Assembly: GCA_030550695.1 (NCBI GenBank)
Contig: JAUQOX010000209.1
Coordinates: forward strand, 1 to 5,209
Direction: 5' to 3'
DNA length: 5,209 bases
Source: Gemmatimonadota bacterium
GTDB lineage: Bacteria > Gemmatimonadota > Gemmatimonadetes > Longimicrobiales > Gaopeijiaceae
The notes under the pieces are model-generated. The model was given only the letters and a program-made list of their open reading frames with translations. It was not told the origin of the DNA and did no database searches. Of the stretch, positions 1 to 5,209 are shown one piece after another; position 1 is the first letter of the stretch, and every line of letters starts with the position of its first letter. Made by a program: the position numbers and the translations under genes.

Positions 1-45
1 GAGGGGGGGAGGCGCCCGTTGCCGCGGCGAAGGTGGAGGGGATAG
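1..45 (+). CDS. Possible 3' end of an upstream gene (partial, unidentified)
   Basis: The first reading frame is open from the left edge and stops at TAG 43-45, two bases before the preferred xseA start. Its 14 visible codons read EGGRRPLPRRRWRG, a basic tail with no recognisable motif. A stop this close to a well-placed xseA start fits a tightly packed operon. In related clusters the gene in front of xseA is often folD (methylene-tetrahydrofolate dehydrogenase/cyclohydrolase), but nothing visible here identifies it. The second frame is also open, to TGA 113-115, and would overlap xseA by about 65 bases, so it is the less likely choice. Confidence 0.35.
   Translation, partial: EGGRRPLPRRRWRG
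35..41 (+). promoter_or_regulatory. Ribosome binding site that sets the xseA start
   Basis: GGAGGGG lies six bases before GTG at 48. The longer alternative, GTG at 33, has no comparable purine motif at a working distance and would itself overlap this SD sequence. This favours 48 as the start. Confidence 0.6.
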
Positions 46-47
46 CC

Positions 48-1388
48 GTGGCGCCCCGCCCTCCCGGCCCGGGGCGGGGGCCGGTGGCGGTGGCGCCCGA
101 AGGGGTGGGCCGTGATCCTTCGCCGCCCCCGGTTTGGACGGTCAGCGAGGTCAATCAGGCGGTTCGCACCCTCCTGGAGGAAATGCTTCCCCCATTGTGG
201 GTTGTGGGGGAGGTGGCTTCCTGGACCCGGGCCCGCTCCGGGCATTGCTACTTCACCCTCAAAGACGAAACGGCGCAACTTCGTTGCGTCCTGTGGCGGG
301 CGGACGCCGCCCGACTCCCGGTGGACCCGCAGGTGGGGATGCGGATCCGGGTCTTCGGACAACTCACCCTCTACGAGGCCCGGGGGGAGTATCAGCTGGT
401 GGCGCGGGTCCTGGAGGGGGAAGGCGGCGAAGGCATCTGGAAACTGGCCTTCGAGCGCCTCCGCCGGCGGCTGGAAGAGGAGGGCCTCCTGGCCCCGGAA
501 CGGAAGCGCCCTCTCCCCCGCTTCCCTCGTTCGGTAGGGGTGGTGACCTCCCTTACAGGAGCCGCCCTTCATGACATCCTCACGGTGCTCAGAAAACGGG
601 CCCCCTGGCTCCGGGTGGTGGTGCGGGACACCCCCGTTCAAGGCGAAGGGGCGGCCCTGGCCATCGCCCGGGCGGTGGAGGTGTTGGGGACCAGTGGCTT
701 GGCGGAGGTTATCATCGTGGGGAGGGGAGGGGGGAGCCTGGAAGATCTTTGGGCTTTCAACGAAGAGCCCGTGGCTCGGGCGGTCGCCGCCTGTCCTGTC
801 CCCGTGATCTCGGCGGTGGGCCACGAGGTGGACGTGACCCTTTCCGATCTGGTGGCGGATTGGCGGGCGCCGACCCCCTCGGCGGCGGCCGAAGCCGTGG
901 CGCCCGACGCCCGGGAAATCCTGCGCTACTTGGAGGGGGCGGCCAGGAGGTTGGCCCGGGGGTTGAGGGGGGCCTTGGAGATCCGCCGTCGGTCGGTGGG
1001 CCGGGCCCGGGAGCGACTGAAGCGCTTGCCTCGGCAGGTGGTGGCGCGGGAAAGGAGGCGGACAGGGCGGCTCCTGAGGGGTCTGCTCCGGGCGGGGAGC
1101 CGGCTTCCGGGGCCCCAGCGTCGCCGATGGGAAGAGGCCCGCCGGAGGCTGGAAGGGAACCTCCGAGACCTCCTGTCGGCACGTCGGGACCAGCTGGCCC
1201 GCCTTGCGGCCCACATGGATGCCTTGTCTCCCTTGGCCACCTTGCGCCGGGGCTACGCCGTCGCCTTGAACTTGGAAGGGCGGGTGCTTCGACGGGTGGC
1301 TGATTTCCAAGAGGGAGAGGAGTTCCATCTGCGGGTGGTGGACGGGAGGGTGCGGGCCCTGGGTTTGGGGCCTGGGGTGGACCCCTGA
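48..1388 (+). CDS. xseA: Exodeoxyribonuclease VII large subunit (XseA)
   Basis: This is the catalytic subunit of exonuclease VII, which degrades single-stranded DNA from both ends into short oligonucleotides in the cytoplasm together with several XseB subunits. From GTG 48 it is 446 residues, a normal length. Residues 1-28 are a Pro/Gly-rich leader. An N-terminal OB-fold starts at WTVSEVN (30-36) and includes GHCYFTLKD. The nuclease domain follows, with VTSLTGAALHDI, GRGGGSLEDLW and SAVGHEVDVT. The residues matching those essential in E. coli XseA (D155, R205, H238, D241) are D176, R226, H259 and D262, with identical spacing. An Arg-rich, probably coiled-coil region spans about 285-390, and the family's C-terminal LATLRRGYAV segment is present. 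GTG 48 is chosen for its SD sequence; GTG at 33, 84 or 105 are alternatives, and the frame stays open to the left edge. xseB follows after about 16 nt. Confidence 0.96.
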   Translation: MAPRPPGPGRGPVAVAPEGVGRDPSPPPVWTVSEVNQAVRTLLEEMLPPLWVVGEVASWTRARSGHCYFTLKDETAQLRCVLWRADAARLPVDPQVGMRIRVFGQLTLYEARGEYQLVARVLEGEGGEGIWKLAFERLRRRLEEEGLLAPERKRPLPRFPRSVGVVTSLTGAALHDILTVLRKRAPWLRVVVRDTPVQGEGAALAIARAVEVLGTSGLAEVIIVGRGGGSLEDLWAFNEEPVARAVAACPVPVISAVGHEVDVTLSDLVADWRAPTPSAAAEAVAPDAREILRYLEGAARRLARGLRGALEIRRRSVGRARERLKRLPRQVVARERRRTGRLLRGLLRAGSRLPGPQRRRWEEARRRLEGNLRDLLSARRDQLARLAAHMDALSPLATLRRGYAVALNLEGRVLRRVADFQEGEEFHLRVVDGRVRALGLGPGVDP

Positions 1389-1394
1389 GGAGCC

Positions 1395-1399
1395 GGAGG
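1395..1399 (+). promoter_or_regulatory. Ribosome binding site for xseB
   Basis: GGAGG lies five bases before ATG 1405 and supports that start. A second purine motif, AGGAG at 1388-1392, sits six bases before an in-frame GTG at 1399, so a start two codons earlier is also possible. The choice changes only the first two residues. Confidence 0.5.
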
Positions 1400-1404
1400 T
1401 GGCC

Positions 1405-1686
1405 ATGGTCGCGGAACAGCGAGCCGATGACCCCCGAAACGGAGCGGAGGGGCAAGGGGAGGGCGGGTTTTCCGTGGAAGAACGCCTCCGGCGTCTGGAG
1501 GAGATCGTGGGGGAACTCGAGGAGGAGGGGCTGGAGTTGGACCGGGCTCTCGCCCTTTTCGAAGAGGGGGTGCGGCTGGTGAAGGAAACCGAGGCGGCTC
1601 TGGCCCGGGCTGAACTCCGGGTGGAAGAGTTGCTGGGGGAGGGAGAGGAGATCCGGCTGCGCCTCCTTTCCGAGGAGGGAGGATGA
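1405..1686 (+). CDS. xseB: Exodeoxyribonuclease VII small subunit (XseB)
   Basis: This small, acidic, helical subunit binds the helical C-terminal part of XseA to form the exonuclease VII holoenzyme and has no catalytic site of its own. From ATG 1405 it is 93 residues, slightly longer than the usual 70-85, the excess being a Gly/Glu-rich leader of about 22 residues. The family pattern begins at FSVEERLRRLEEIV and continues through LEEEGLELDRALALFEEGV to the AELRVEELL helix, a two-helix hairpin. It follows xseA by about 16 nt, and its TGA overlaps the ispA ATG (ATGA at 1683-1686), so ispA translation is probably coupled to it. The identification rests on both sequence pattern and position after xseA. 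GTG 1399 is an alternative start giving 95 residues. Confidence 0.93.
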   Translation: MVAEQRADDPRNGAEGQGEGGFSVEERLRRLEEIVGELEEEGLELDRALALFEEGVRLVKETEAALARAELRVEELLGEGEEIRLRLLSEEGG

Positions 1687-2648
1687 TGGAGCTGAGGGAG
1701 GAGAACCGCGGCCAAGGAGCCCAGGGGGAGGGGGAAAAAGGGTGGGAGGGACAGCCCTTCGAGCTGGAGGGGTTCCTGTCGGCGGAGCGCCGGCGGGTGG
1801 AGGCGGCCCTGGAGGCGGCCCTGGAGGAACTCCTTCCCCTGTTCCCCCCCTCGACCCGGGATGCGGTGCGGTGGGGGGTGGCCGGGGGCGGGAAACGCCT
1901 GCGCCCTATCCTCTGCGCGGCGGCGTACCATGCCGGCGGTGGGGAGCACCACGCCATCTATGCCCTGGCGGTATCCTTGGAGCTGATCCATGCCTATTCC
2001 CTCATCCACGATGACCTTCCCTGCATGGACGATGCAGCCGTCCGGCGGGGCCTGCCCGCGGTCCACCGGCAGTTCGGGGAGAAGGTTGCTGCCGTGGCCG
2101 GAGCCCTCCTGATCCCTGCGGCCCTCCTCCAGGCGTGGAGGGGAGCCCGGGAGCTGGGCCTGCCGCCGGAGAAGGCCCGGGGGATTCTGGAGGAGCTTTC
2201 CCGGGCTGCGGGGGCAGGGGGAATGGTGGGGGGCCAGGTCCTGGACCTTTTGGGGGAAGGCCAGGCGCTTTCAGCCGCGGAACTGGAGGAGTTGCATCGG
2301 CGGAAGACCGGGGCCCTGCTCCGGGCTGCCCTGAGAATGGGCGGGATGGCTGCAGGGCTCGACGGGCCGCAACTGGAGGCTTTGGAGCAGTACGGGGCGG
2401 CGGTGGGATTGGCTTTCCAGATCGCCGATGACGTCCTCGATGCCACCTCTACCCTGGCAGCGCTGGGCAAGGAGCCCTCGGACGCCGCCTTGGGGAAGTC
2501 CACCTACGTGGCCCTGTGGGGGCTGGAAGAAGCCCGCTCGCGGGCCCGGTGGTGGGCGCGGGAGGCGGTGGAGGCCCTCCGTTCGGCGGGAGTGTCCTCC
2601 CCCGCGCTCATGGCCCTGGCGGGCTACGTGGTGAGCCGCCGTTCCTGA
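1683..2648 (+). CDS. ispA: Polyprenyl (probably farnesyl) diphosphate synthase, IspA-like
   Basis: This trans-prenyltransferase condenses isopentenyl diphosphate with allylic diphosphates, most likely giving C15 farnesyl diphosphate for quinones, carotenoids or undecaprenyl carriers. The 321 residues show GGGKRLRP (68-75), the first Asp-rich motif DDLPCMD (110-116) followed by RRG (121-123), KTG near 208-210, FQIADDVLD (245-253) as the second Asp-rich motif, and LGK...GKSTY (261-275). Tyr105, five residues before the first Asp-rich motif, is a bulky residue of the kind that limits chain length to C15 in bacterial type II enzymes; C20 activity cannot be excluded. Residues 1-25 are a Gly/Glu-rich extension. 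The usual Gly-Asp near 140 reads Gly-Ala (AVAGALLIPAA). GGAGG at 1674-1678 lies 4 nt before ATG 1683 and 7 nt before a second ATG at 1686, so the start may be one codon later. It overlaps xseB by 4 nt. Confidence 0.93.
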   Translation: MMELREENRGQGAQGEGEKGWEGQPFELEGFLSAERRRVEAALEAALEELLPLFPPSTRDAVRWGVAGGGKRLRPILCAAAYHAGGGEHHAIYALAVSLELIHAYSLIHDDLPCMDDAAVRRGLPAVHRQFGEKVAAVAGALLIPAALLQAWRGARELGLPPEKARGILEELSRAAGAGGMVGGQVLDLLGEGQALSAAELEELHRRKTGALLRAALRMGGMAAGLDGPQLEALEQYGAAVGLAFQIADDVLDATSTLAALGKEPSDAALGKSTYVALWGLEEARSRARWWAREAVEALRSAGVSSPALMALAGYVVSRRS

Positions 2649-2649
2649 A

Positions 2650-2682
2650 GACCCGCAGCCGAAGGAGGGGGGGCGTCGGGTC
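2650..2682 (+). other. Hairpin-forming inverted repeat just after ispA
   Basis: GACCCG (2650-2655) pairs with CGGGTC (2677-2682). Inside, after a 2x2 mismatch, GCC (2658-2660) pairs with GGC (2672-2674), leaving an 11-base purine loop. It begins one base after the ispA stop codon. The downstream bases are GAAAAACC rather than a T run, so it does not look like an intrinsic terminator on the + strand. It could shield the ispA 3' end or thin out transcription, or it could be chance in such G/C-rich DNA. Confidence 0.3.
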
Positions 2683-2717
2683 GAAAAACCGTTCGGGGGT
2701 ACGAAGCCTGCGAGTGC

Positions 2718-2740
2718 TTGATTAGCTTTTTCTTTTGCGT
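2718..2740 (+). other. AT-rich patch in the ispA-dxs gap
   Basis: TTGATTAGC followed by a pyrimidine run, TTTTTCTTTT (2727-2736), stands out in otherwise very G/C-rich DNA and lies in the only sizeable non-coding gap of the window. It could hold a promoter element for dxs (TTGATT at 2718-2723 resembles a -35 box) or a weak terminator, since short AAGC/GCTT repeats at 2704-2707 and 2716-2719 precede it. No convincing -10 box is seen at the right distance and the stem is only 4 bp, so neither reading is secure. Confidence 0.25.
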
Positions 2741-2753
2741 TGTTTCCCCCCTC

Positions 2754-2759
2754 GGAGGG
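2754..2759 (+). promoter_or_regulatory. Ribosome binding site that sets the dxs TTG start
   Basis: GGAGGG lies seven bases before TTG 2767. The longer reading frame would begin at TTG 2740, but that start would place this SD sequence inside the gene and has only the T-rich patch upstream. The protein from 2767 (MSLLDRIRTP) also begins exactly where Dxs proteins normally do. Confidence 0.8.
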
Positions 2760-2766
2760 TCGAGCG

Positions 2767-4764
2767 TTGTCCCTTTTGGATCGGATCCGTACTCCCCACG
2801 ACCTTCGCCGCCTGAGCCGGCAGGAACTTCACCAGGTGGTGAAGGAGGCTCGGGAGCGCCACATCGACGTGGTTTCCAAAGTAGGCGGGCATTTCGGGGC
2901 CAGCCTCGGGGTCGCGGAGCTCACCGTGGCCCTCCACTACGTGTTCGATACCCCCCGGGATCAGATCGTGTGGGATACGGGCCACCAGGCCTACATCCAC
3001 AAGATCCTCACCGGCCGGAACGATCGCCTTCCCACCATCCGCCAACGGCACGGCCTGGCCCCCTTCTGCCGCCGGGACGAGTCGGAGTACGACGCCTTCG
3101 GGGCCGGCCATGCGGGGACCTCCATCTCCGCCGCCTGGGGGATGGCGGTGGCCCGGGACCTGAAAGGCGAAGACTTCAAGGTGGTGGCGGTGATCGGGGA
3201 CGGGGCCATGGGGTGTGGGCTGGCTTACGAAGCCATGAACAACGCGGGCCACACGGGCCGGGACTTCATCGTGGTGCTCAACGACAACGAGATGTCCATC
3301 GCCCCCAACGTGGGGGCCTTGAACAAGTACCTTACGGGCATGATGACCCACCCGGTCTACAACCGGGTTCGGCAGGAGGTCAAGGGGCTTTTGCAGAAGG
3401 TGCCCTCCGGTCTGGGGGAGGCTATGGGGCATCTTGCCTACAAGGTGGACGAGAGCGTGAAGAACATCTTCATGCCCGGCATGCTCTTCCAAGAGTTGGG
3501 GTTTCGGTACGTGGGCCCCGTGGACGGGCATGACCTGGATGGTCTGGTGGAAACGCTCTCCCGGGTCCGGCGGATGGGGGGCACCATCTTGGTCCATGTC
3601 CTCACCCAGAAGGGGAAAGGGTTTCCGCCGGCGGAGGAGGACCCCTTCAAATGGCACGCCGCCAAACCCTTCGACCGACAGACGCCGAATTCCGGGGGGG
3701 GGGGAGGGGGAGGGTTGCCCATGTATCAGAAGGTGTTCGGGCAGGGCCTGGTGGAGCTGGGGAGGGCGGACCCCCGGGTGGTGGCCATCACCGCCGGGAT
3801 GCGGGATGGGACGAGCACGGACCTCTTCGAGAAGGCTTTCCCCGACCGGTTCTTCGACGTGGGCATCGCCGAAGGCCATGCGGTGACCTTCGCGGCGGGG
3901 TTGGCCACCCAGGGCATCCGGCCGGTGGTGGCCATCTACTCCACGTTTCTCCAGAGGGGATTCGACGGGATCGTCCACGACGTGGCCCTCCAGGATCTGC
4001 CCGTGGTGTTCGCCATGGACCGGGCGGGGATCGCGGGAGCCGACGGGCCCACCCACCACGGGGCCCTCGACATCAACTACATGCTTGCGGTGCCGGGGAT
4101 GACGGTGACGGCCCCCAAGGATGGGGCCGAAATGCTGGCCCTGCTGCGGTTGGGCGTGGGCCACACCTCCGGCCCCTTTTCCCTGCGGTGGCCCCGGGAC
4201 ACCGTTCCCGAACCGGTTCCGTCCTTGGAAGAAATCCCGCCGGTCCCCTACGGCAGTTGGGAGCGGCTGCGGGAGGGGCGGGACGTCGCCATCCTGGCCG
4301 TGGGGACCATGGTTCTCGAAGCGGCCCGGGCCGCAGAGGAGCTGGCCCTGGAGGGGTGGCCCGTCACCGTGGTCAACTGCCGCTTCCTCAAGCCTTACGA
4401 CCGTCCCATGCTGGAGAACCTGGCGCGGACCCATGCTGTGCTCCTCACGGTGGAGGAAGGGGCGGTGGTGAACGGGTTCGGGGCGTTTATGGCCCGGGAG
4501 GTGGAGACGTTGAACCTGGCGGCACCTCCCCGGGTGGAGACCATGGGAATCCCGGACATGTTCGTGCCCCACGGGACCCGAGAGGAACTCCTGCGGGAGC
4601 TGGGGCTGGATGCCCGGGGCATCTCCCAACGGGCACGGACCCTCCTCCGGGACCTGCAGCCCCGGAGGCTCGGGGATGCCCCGGGACGGGGCCCGGGGGA
4701 GCACGAACCGAAACCCGCAGAGACCGGGCTGGCGGCCAGCCCGGGGAGGGATTCGGGCCGATGA
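2767..4764 (+). CDS. dxs: 1-deoxy-D-xylulose-5-phosphate synthase (Dxs)
   Basis: This thiamine-diphosphate enzyme condenses pyruvate and glyceraldehyde 3-phosphate to DXP with loss of CO2, the entry step of the MEP isoprenoid pathway (also feeding thiamine and pyridoxal synthesis), in the cytoplasm. The 665 residues contain GGHFGASLG (40-48, His42), WDTGHQAY (69-76), GAGHAGTSIS (112-121), and the thiamine/Mg motif GDG (144-146) with LNDN (171-174). The pyrimidine-binding domain starts near 317 and includes IAEGHAVTFAAG with catalytic Glu369, STFLQR (Arg397) and GADGPTHHG (Asp426, His430). The transketolase C-terminal domain lies at about 506-629. Odd points: seven Gly in a row (310-316), encoded partly by an 11-G run, at the linker between the first two domains; Gly370 where many homologues have Gln or Glu; and a 35-residue Pro/Gly/Arg-rich tail (631-665) beyond the usual end. 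Its TGA overlaps the next gene's ATG. Confidence 0.97.
   Translation: MSLLDRIRTPHDLRRLSRQELHQVVKEARERHIDVVSKVGGHFGASLGVAELTVALHYVFDTPRDQIVWDTGHQAYIHKILTGRNDRLPTIRQRHGLAPFCRRDESEYDAFGAGHAGTSISAAWGMAVARDLKGEDFKVVAVIGDGAMGCGLAYEAMNNAGHTGRDFIVVLNDNEMSIAPNVGALNKYLTGMMTHPVYNRVRQEVKGLLQKVPSGLGEAMGHLAYKVDESVKNIFMPGMLFQELGFRYVGPVDGHDLDGLVETLSRVRRMGGTILVHVLTQKGKGFPPAEEDPFKWHAAKPFDRQTPNSGGGGGGGLPMYQKVFGQGLVELGRADPRVVAITAGMRDGTSTDLFEKAFPDRFFDVGIAEGHAVTFAAGLATQGIRPVVAIYSTFLQRGFDGIVHDVALQDLPVVFAMDRAGIAGADGPTHHGALDINYMLAVPGMTVTAPKDGAEMLALLRLGVGHTSGPFSLRWPRDTVPEPVPSLEEIPPVPYGSWERLREGRDVAILAVGTMVLEAARAAEELALEGWPVTVVNCRFLKPYDRPMLENLARTHAVLLTVEEGAVVNGFGAFMAREVETLNLAAPPRVETMGIPDMFVPHGTREELLRELGLDARGISQRARTLLRDLQPRRLGDAPGRGPGEHEPKPAETGLAASPGRDSGR
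3694..3714 (+). repeat. Poly-G tract inside dxs
   Basis: Eleven consecutive G are followed by A, five G, A and three G, making 19 G in 21 bases. It encodes seven glycines at the interdomain linker of Dxs. Both flanks are in the same frame and match Dxs, so the tract length as given keeps the gene intact. It satisfies a four-run G-quadruplex pattern and is long enough to be prone to slippage. Confidence 0.8.
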
Positions 4765-5209
4765 ACCGGCTGGGCCCTCCGGCCCGAGCCTTCCGCCGGA
4801 TCGGCTTGGTGGGAAGGACCGGCCAGCCCACCCTCCCAGGGGTCCTGGAGCGCCTCAGGGAGGTCTGCCGGAGGCACGGCGCACAGATCGTGTTCAAGGA
4901 GTTCCTGAGCCCCGGCGATCCCTTGAAGCCCGACGTGGAGGGGGCCCCGGAGGAAGAGGTGGACTTGCTGGTGACCCTGGGGGGTGACGGGACCCTCCTG
5001 TGGGGCGCCCGGATGGTGGCCGAACGGAACATCCCGGTTCTGGGCATCAATCTGGGGCACATGGGATTCCTCACCTCCATCACGGCGGACGGGGTGGAGG
5101 GGTCCCTGGAGCGTCTCTTTCAGGGGGACTACCTCCTGGACTGCCGGTCCACCCTCGAAGCCCTGGTGCTCAACGGCGACGGGGTCCGGCGCCGGCGGTT
5201 CCTCGCCCT
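4761..5209 (+). CDS. nadK: NAD kinase, N-terminal part (cut by window edge)
   Basis: NAD kinase phosphorylates NAD at the 2'-hydroxyl of its adenosine to make NADP, using ATP or polyphosphate, in the cytoplasm. The visible 149 residues begin RRIGLVGR (12-19), followed by a short Rossmann-like half. The hallmark LGGDGTLL spans 73-80, with Asp76 the expected catalytic residue. VLGINLGHMGFLT (93-105) is the second family signature. The downstream Asn-Glu/Asp motif and the C-terminal beta domain lie beyond the window. The ATG overlaps the dxs stop (ATGA at 4761-4764), and GGAGGG at 4745-4750 sits 10 nt upstream, so translation is probably coupled to dxs. The NADPH it supports is used by Dxr, the step after Dxs. 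No frameshift or odd residue is seen in the available part. Confidence 0.94.
   Translation, partial: MNRLGPPARAFRRIGLVGRTGQPTLPGVLERLREVCRRHGAQIVFKEFLSPGDPLKPDVEGAPEEEVDLLVTLGGDGTLLWGARMVAERNIPVLGINLGHMGFLTSITADGVEGSLERLFQGDYLLDCRSTLEALVLNGDGVRRRRFLA

Noticed and set aside
757..1957. Long - strand open frames opposite xseA, xseB and ispA
   Set aside because: Their translations are Pro/Arg/Ser-rich low complexity with no recognisable domain, and the + strand genes explain the region.
2703..2736. Intrinsic terminator before dxs (AAGC/GCTT repeats followed by a T-rich run)
   Set aside because: The stem has only four pairs and the T run does not follow it directly, so it is too weak to call a terminator; kept only as an AT-rich patch.
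2718..2746. Sigma-70 promoter with TTGATT as the -35 box
   Set aside because: No acceptable -10 box lies 16-18 bases downstream (TTGTTT or TGTTTC only).
2740..2766. Nine extra N-terminal residues for Dxs from TTG 2740
   Set aside because: That start lacks an SD sequence and would place the good SD at 2754-2759 inside the gene; TTG 2767 matches the usual Dxs N-terminus.
2722..4704. A 660-codon open frame on the - strand opposite dxs
   Set aside because: It mirrors the codon periodicity of dxs, is rich in His, Pro and Gly with no family motif, and dxs is unambiguous on the + strand. Long antisense frames are expected in DNA this G/C-rich.
1..5209. A new defence, mobile or otherwise undescribed system
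   Set aside because: Every sizeable coding region is a recognisable housekeeping gene, and I found no transposase, array of repeats, RNA gene or unknown protein.

Overview
The window is a compact, very GC-rich block of bacterial housekeeping genes, all on the + strand. In order they are: the possible tail of an unidentified gene, xseA, xseB, ispA, dxs, and the first half of an NAD kinase gene (nadK) that runs off the right edge. I see no mobile element, tRNA, rRNA, CRISPR array or defence gene.

Two functions are joined here. XseA and XseB are the large and small subunits of exodeoxyribonuclease VII, a single-strand DNA nuclease. IspA and Dxs belong to isoprenoid synthesis: Dxs makes 1-deoxy-D-xylulose 5-phosphate, the first step of the non-mevalonate (MEP) pathway, and IspA condenses the C5 products into a C15-type allylic diphosphate. 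NAD kinase makes NADP, and NADPH is used by the next MEP enzyme, Dxr. The gene order resembles the xseA-xseB-ispA-dxs clusters known from several phyla, where folD often lies upstream and NAD kinase and recN downstream.

Spacing suggests one transcription unit. xseA and xseB are separated by about 16 nt, xseB and ispA overlap by 4 nt, and dxs and nadK overlap by 4 nt. The only real gap is 118 nt between ispA and dxs. It holds a G/C hairpin just after ispA, a T-rich patch, and a strong Shine-Dalgarno (SD) sequence that fixes a TTG start for dxs. Starts are mixed (GTG, ATG, TTG) and several are better placed by their SD sequences than by the longest reading frame.

The organism is most likely a high-GC bacterium with the MEP pathway. 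The Dxs wording (GGHFGASLG, GAGHAGTSIS, IAEGHAVTFAAG) and nadK directly after dxs remind me of Gemmatimonadota, but this is inference from memory, and a high-GC Firmicute or related lineage cannot be excluded. The window is essentially ordinary. The points most worth a second look are an 11-G homopolymer inside dxs, an altered Gly-Asp motif in IspA, and the ispA-dxs gap.
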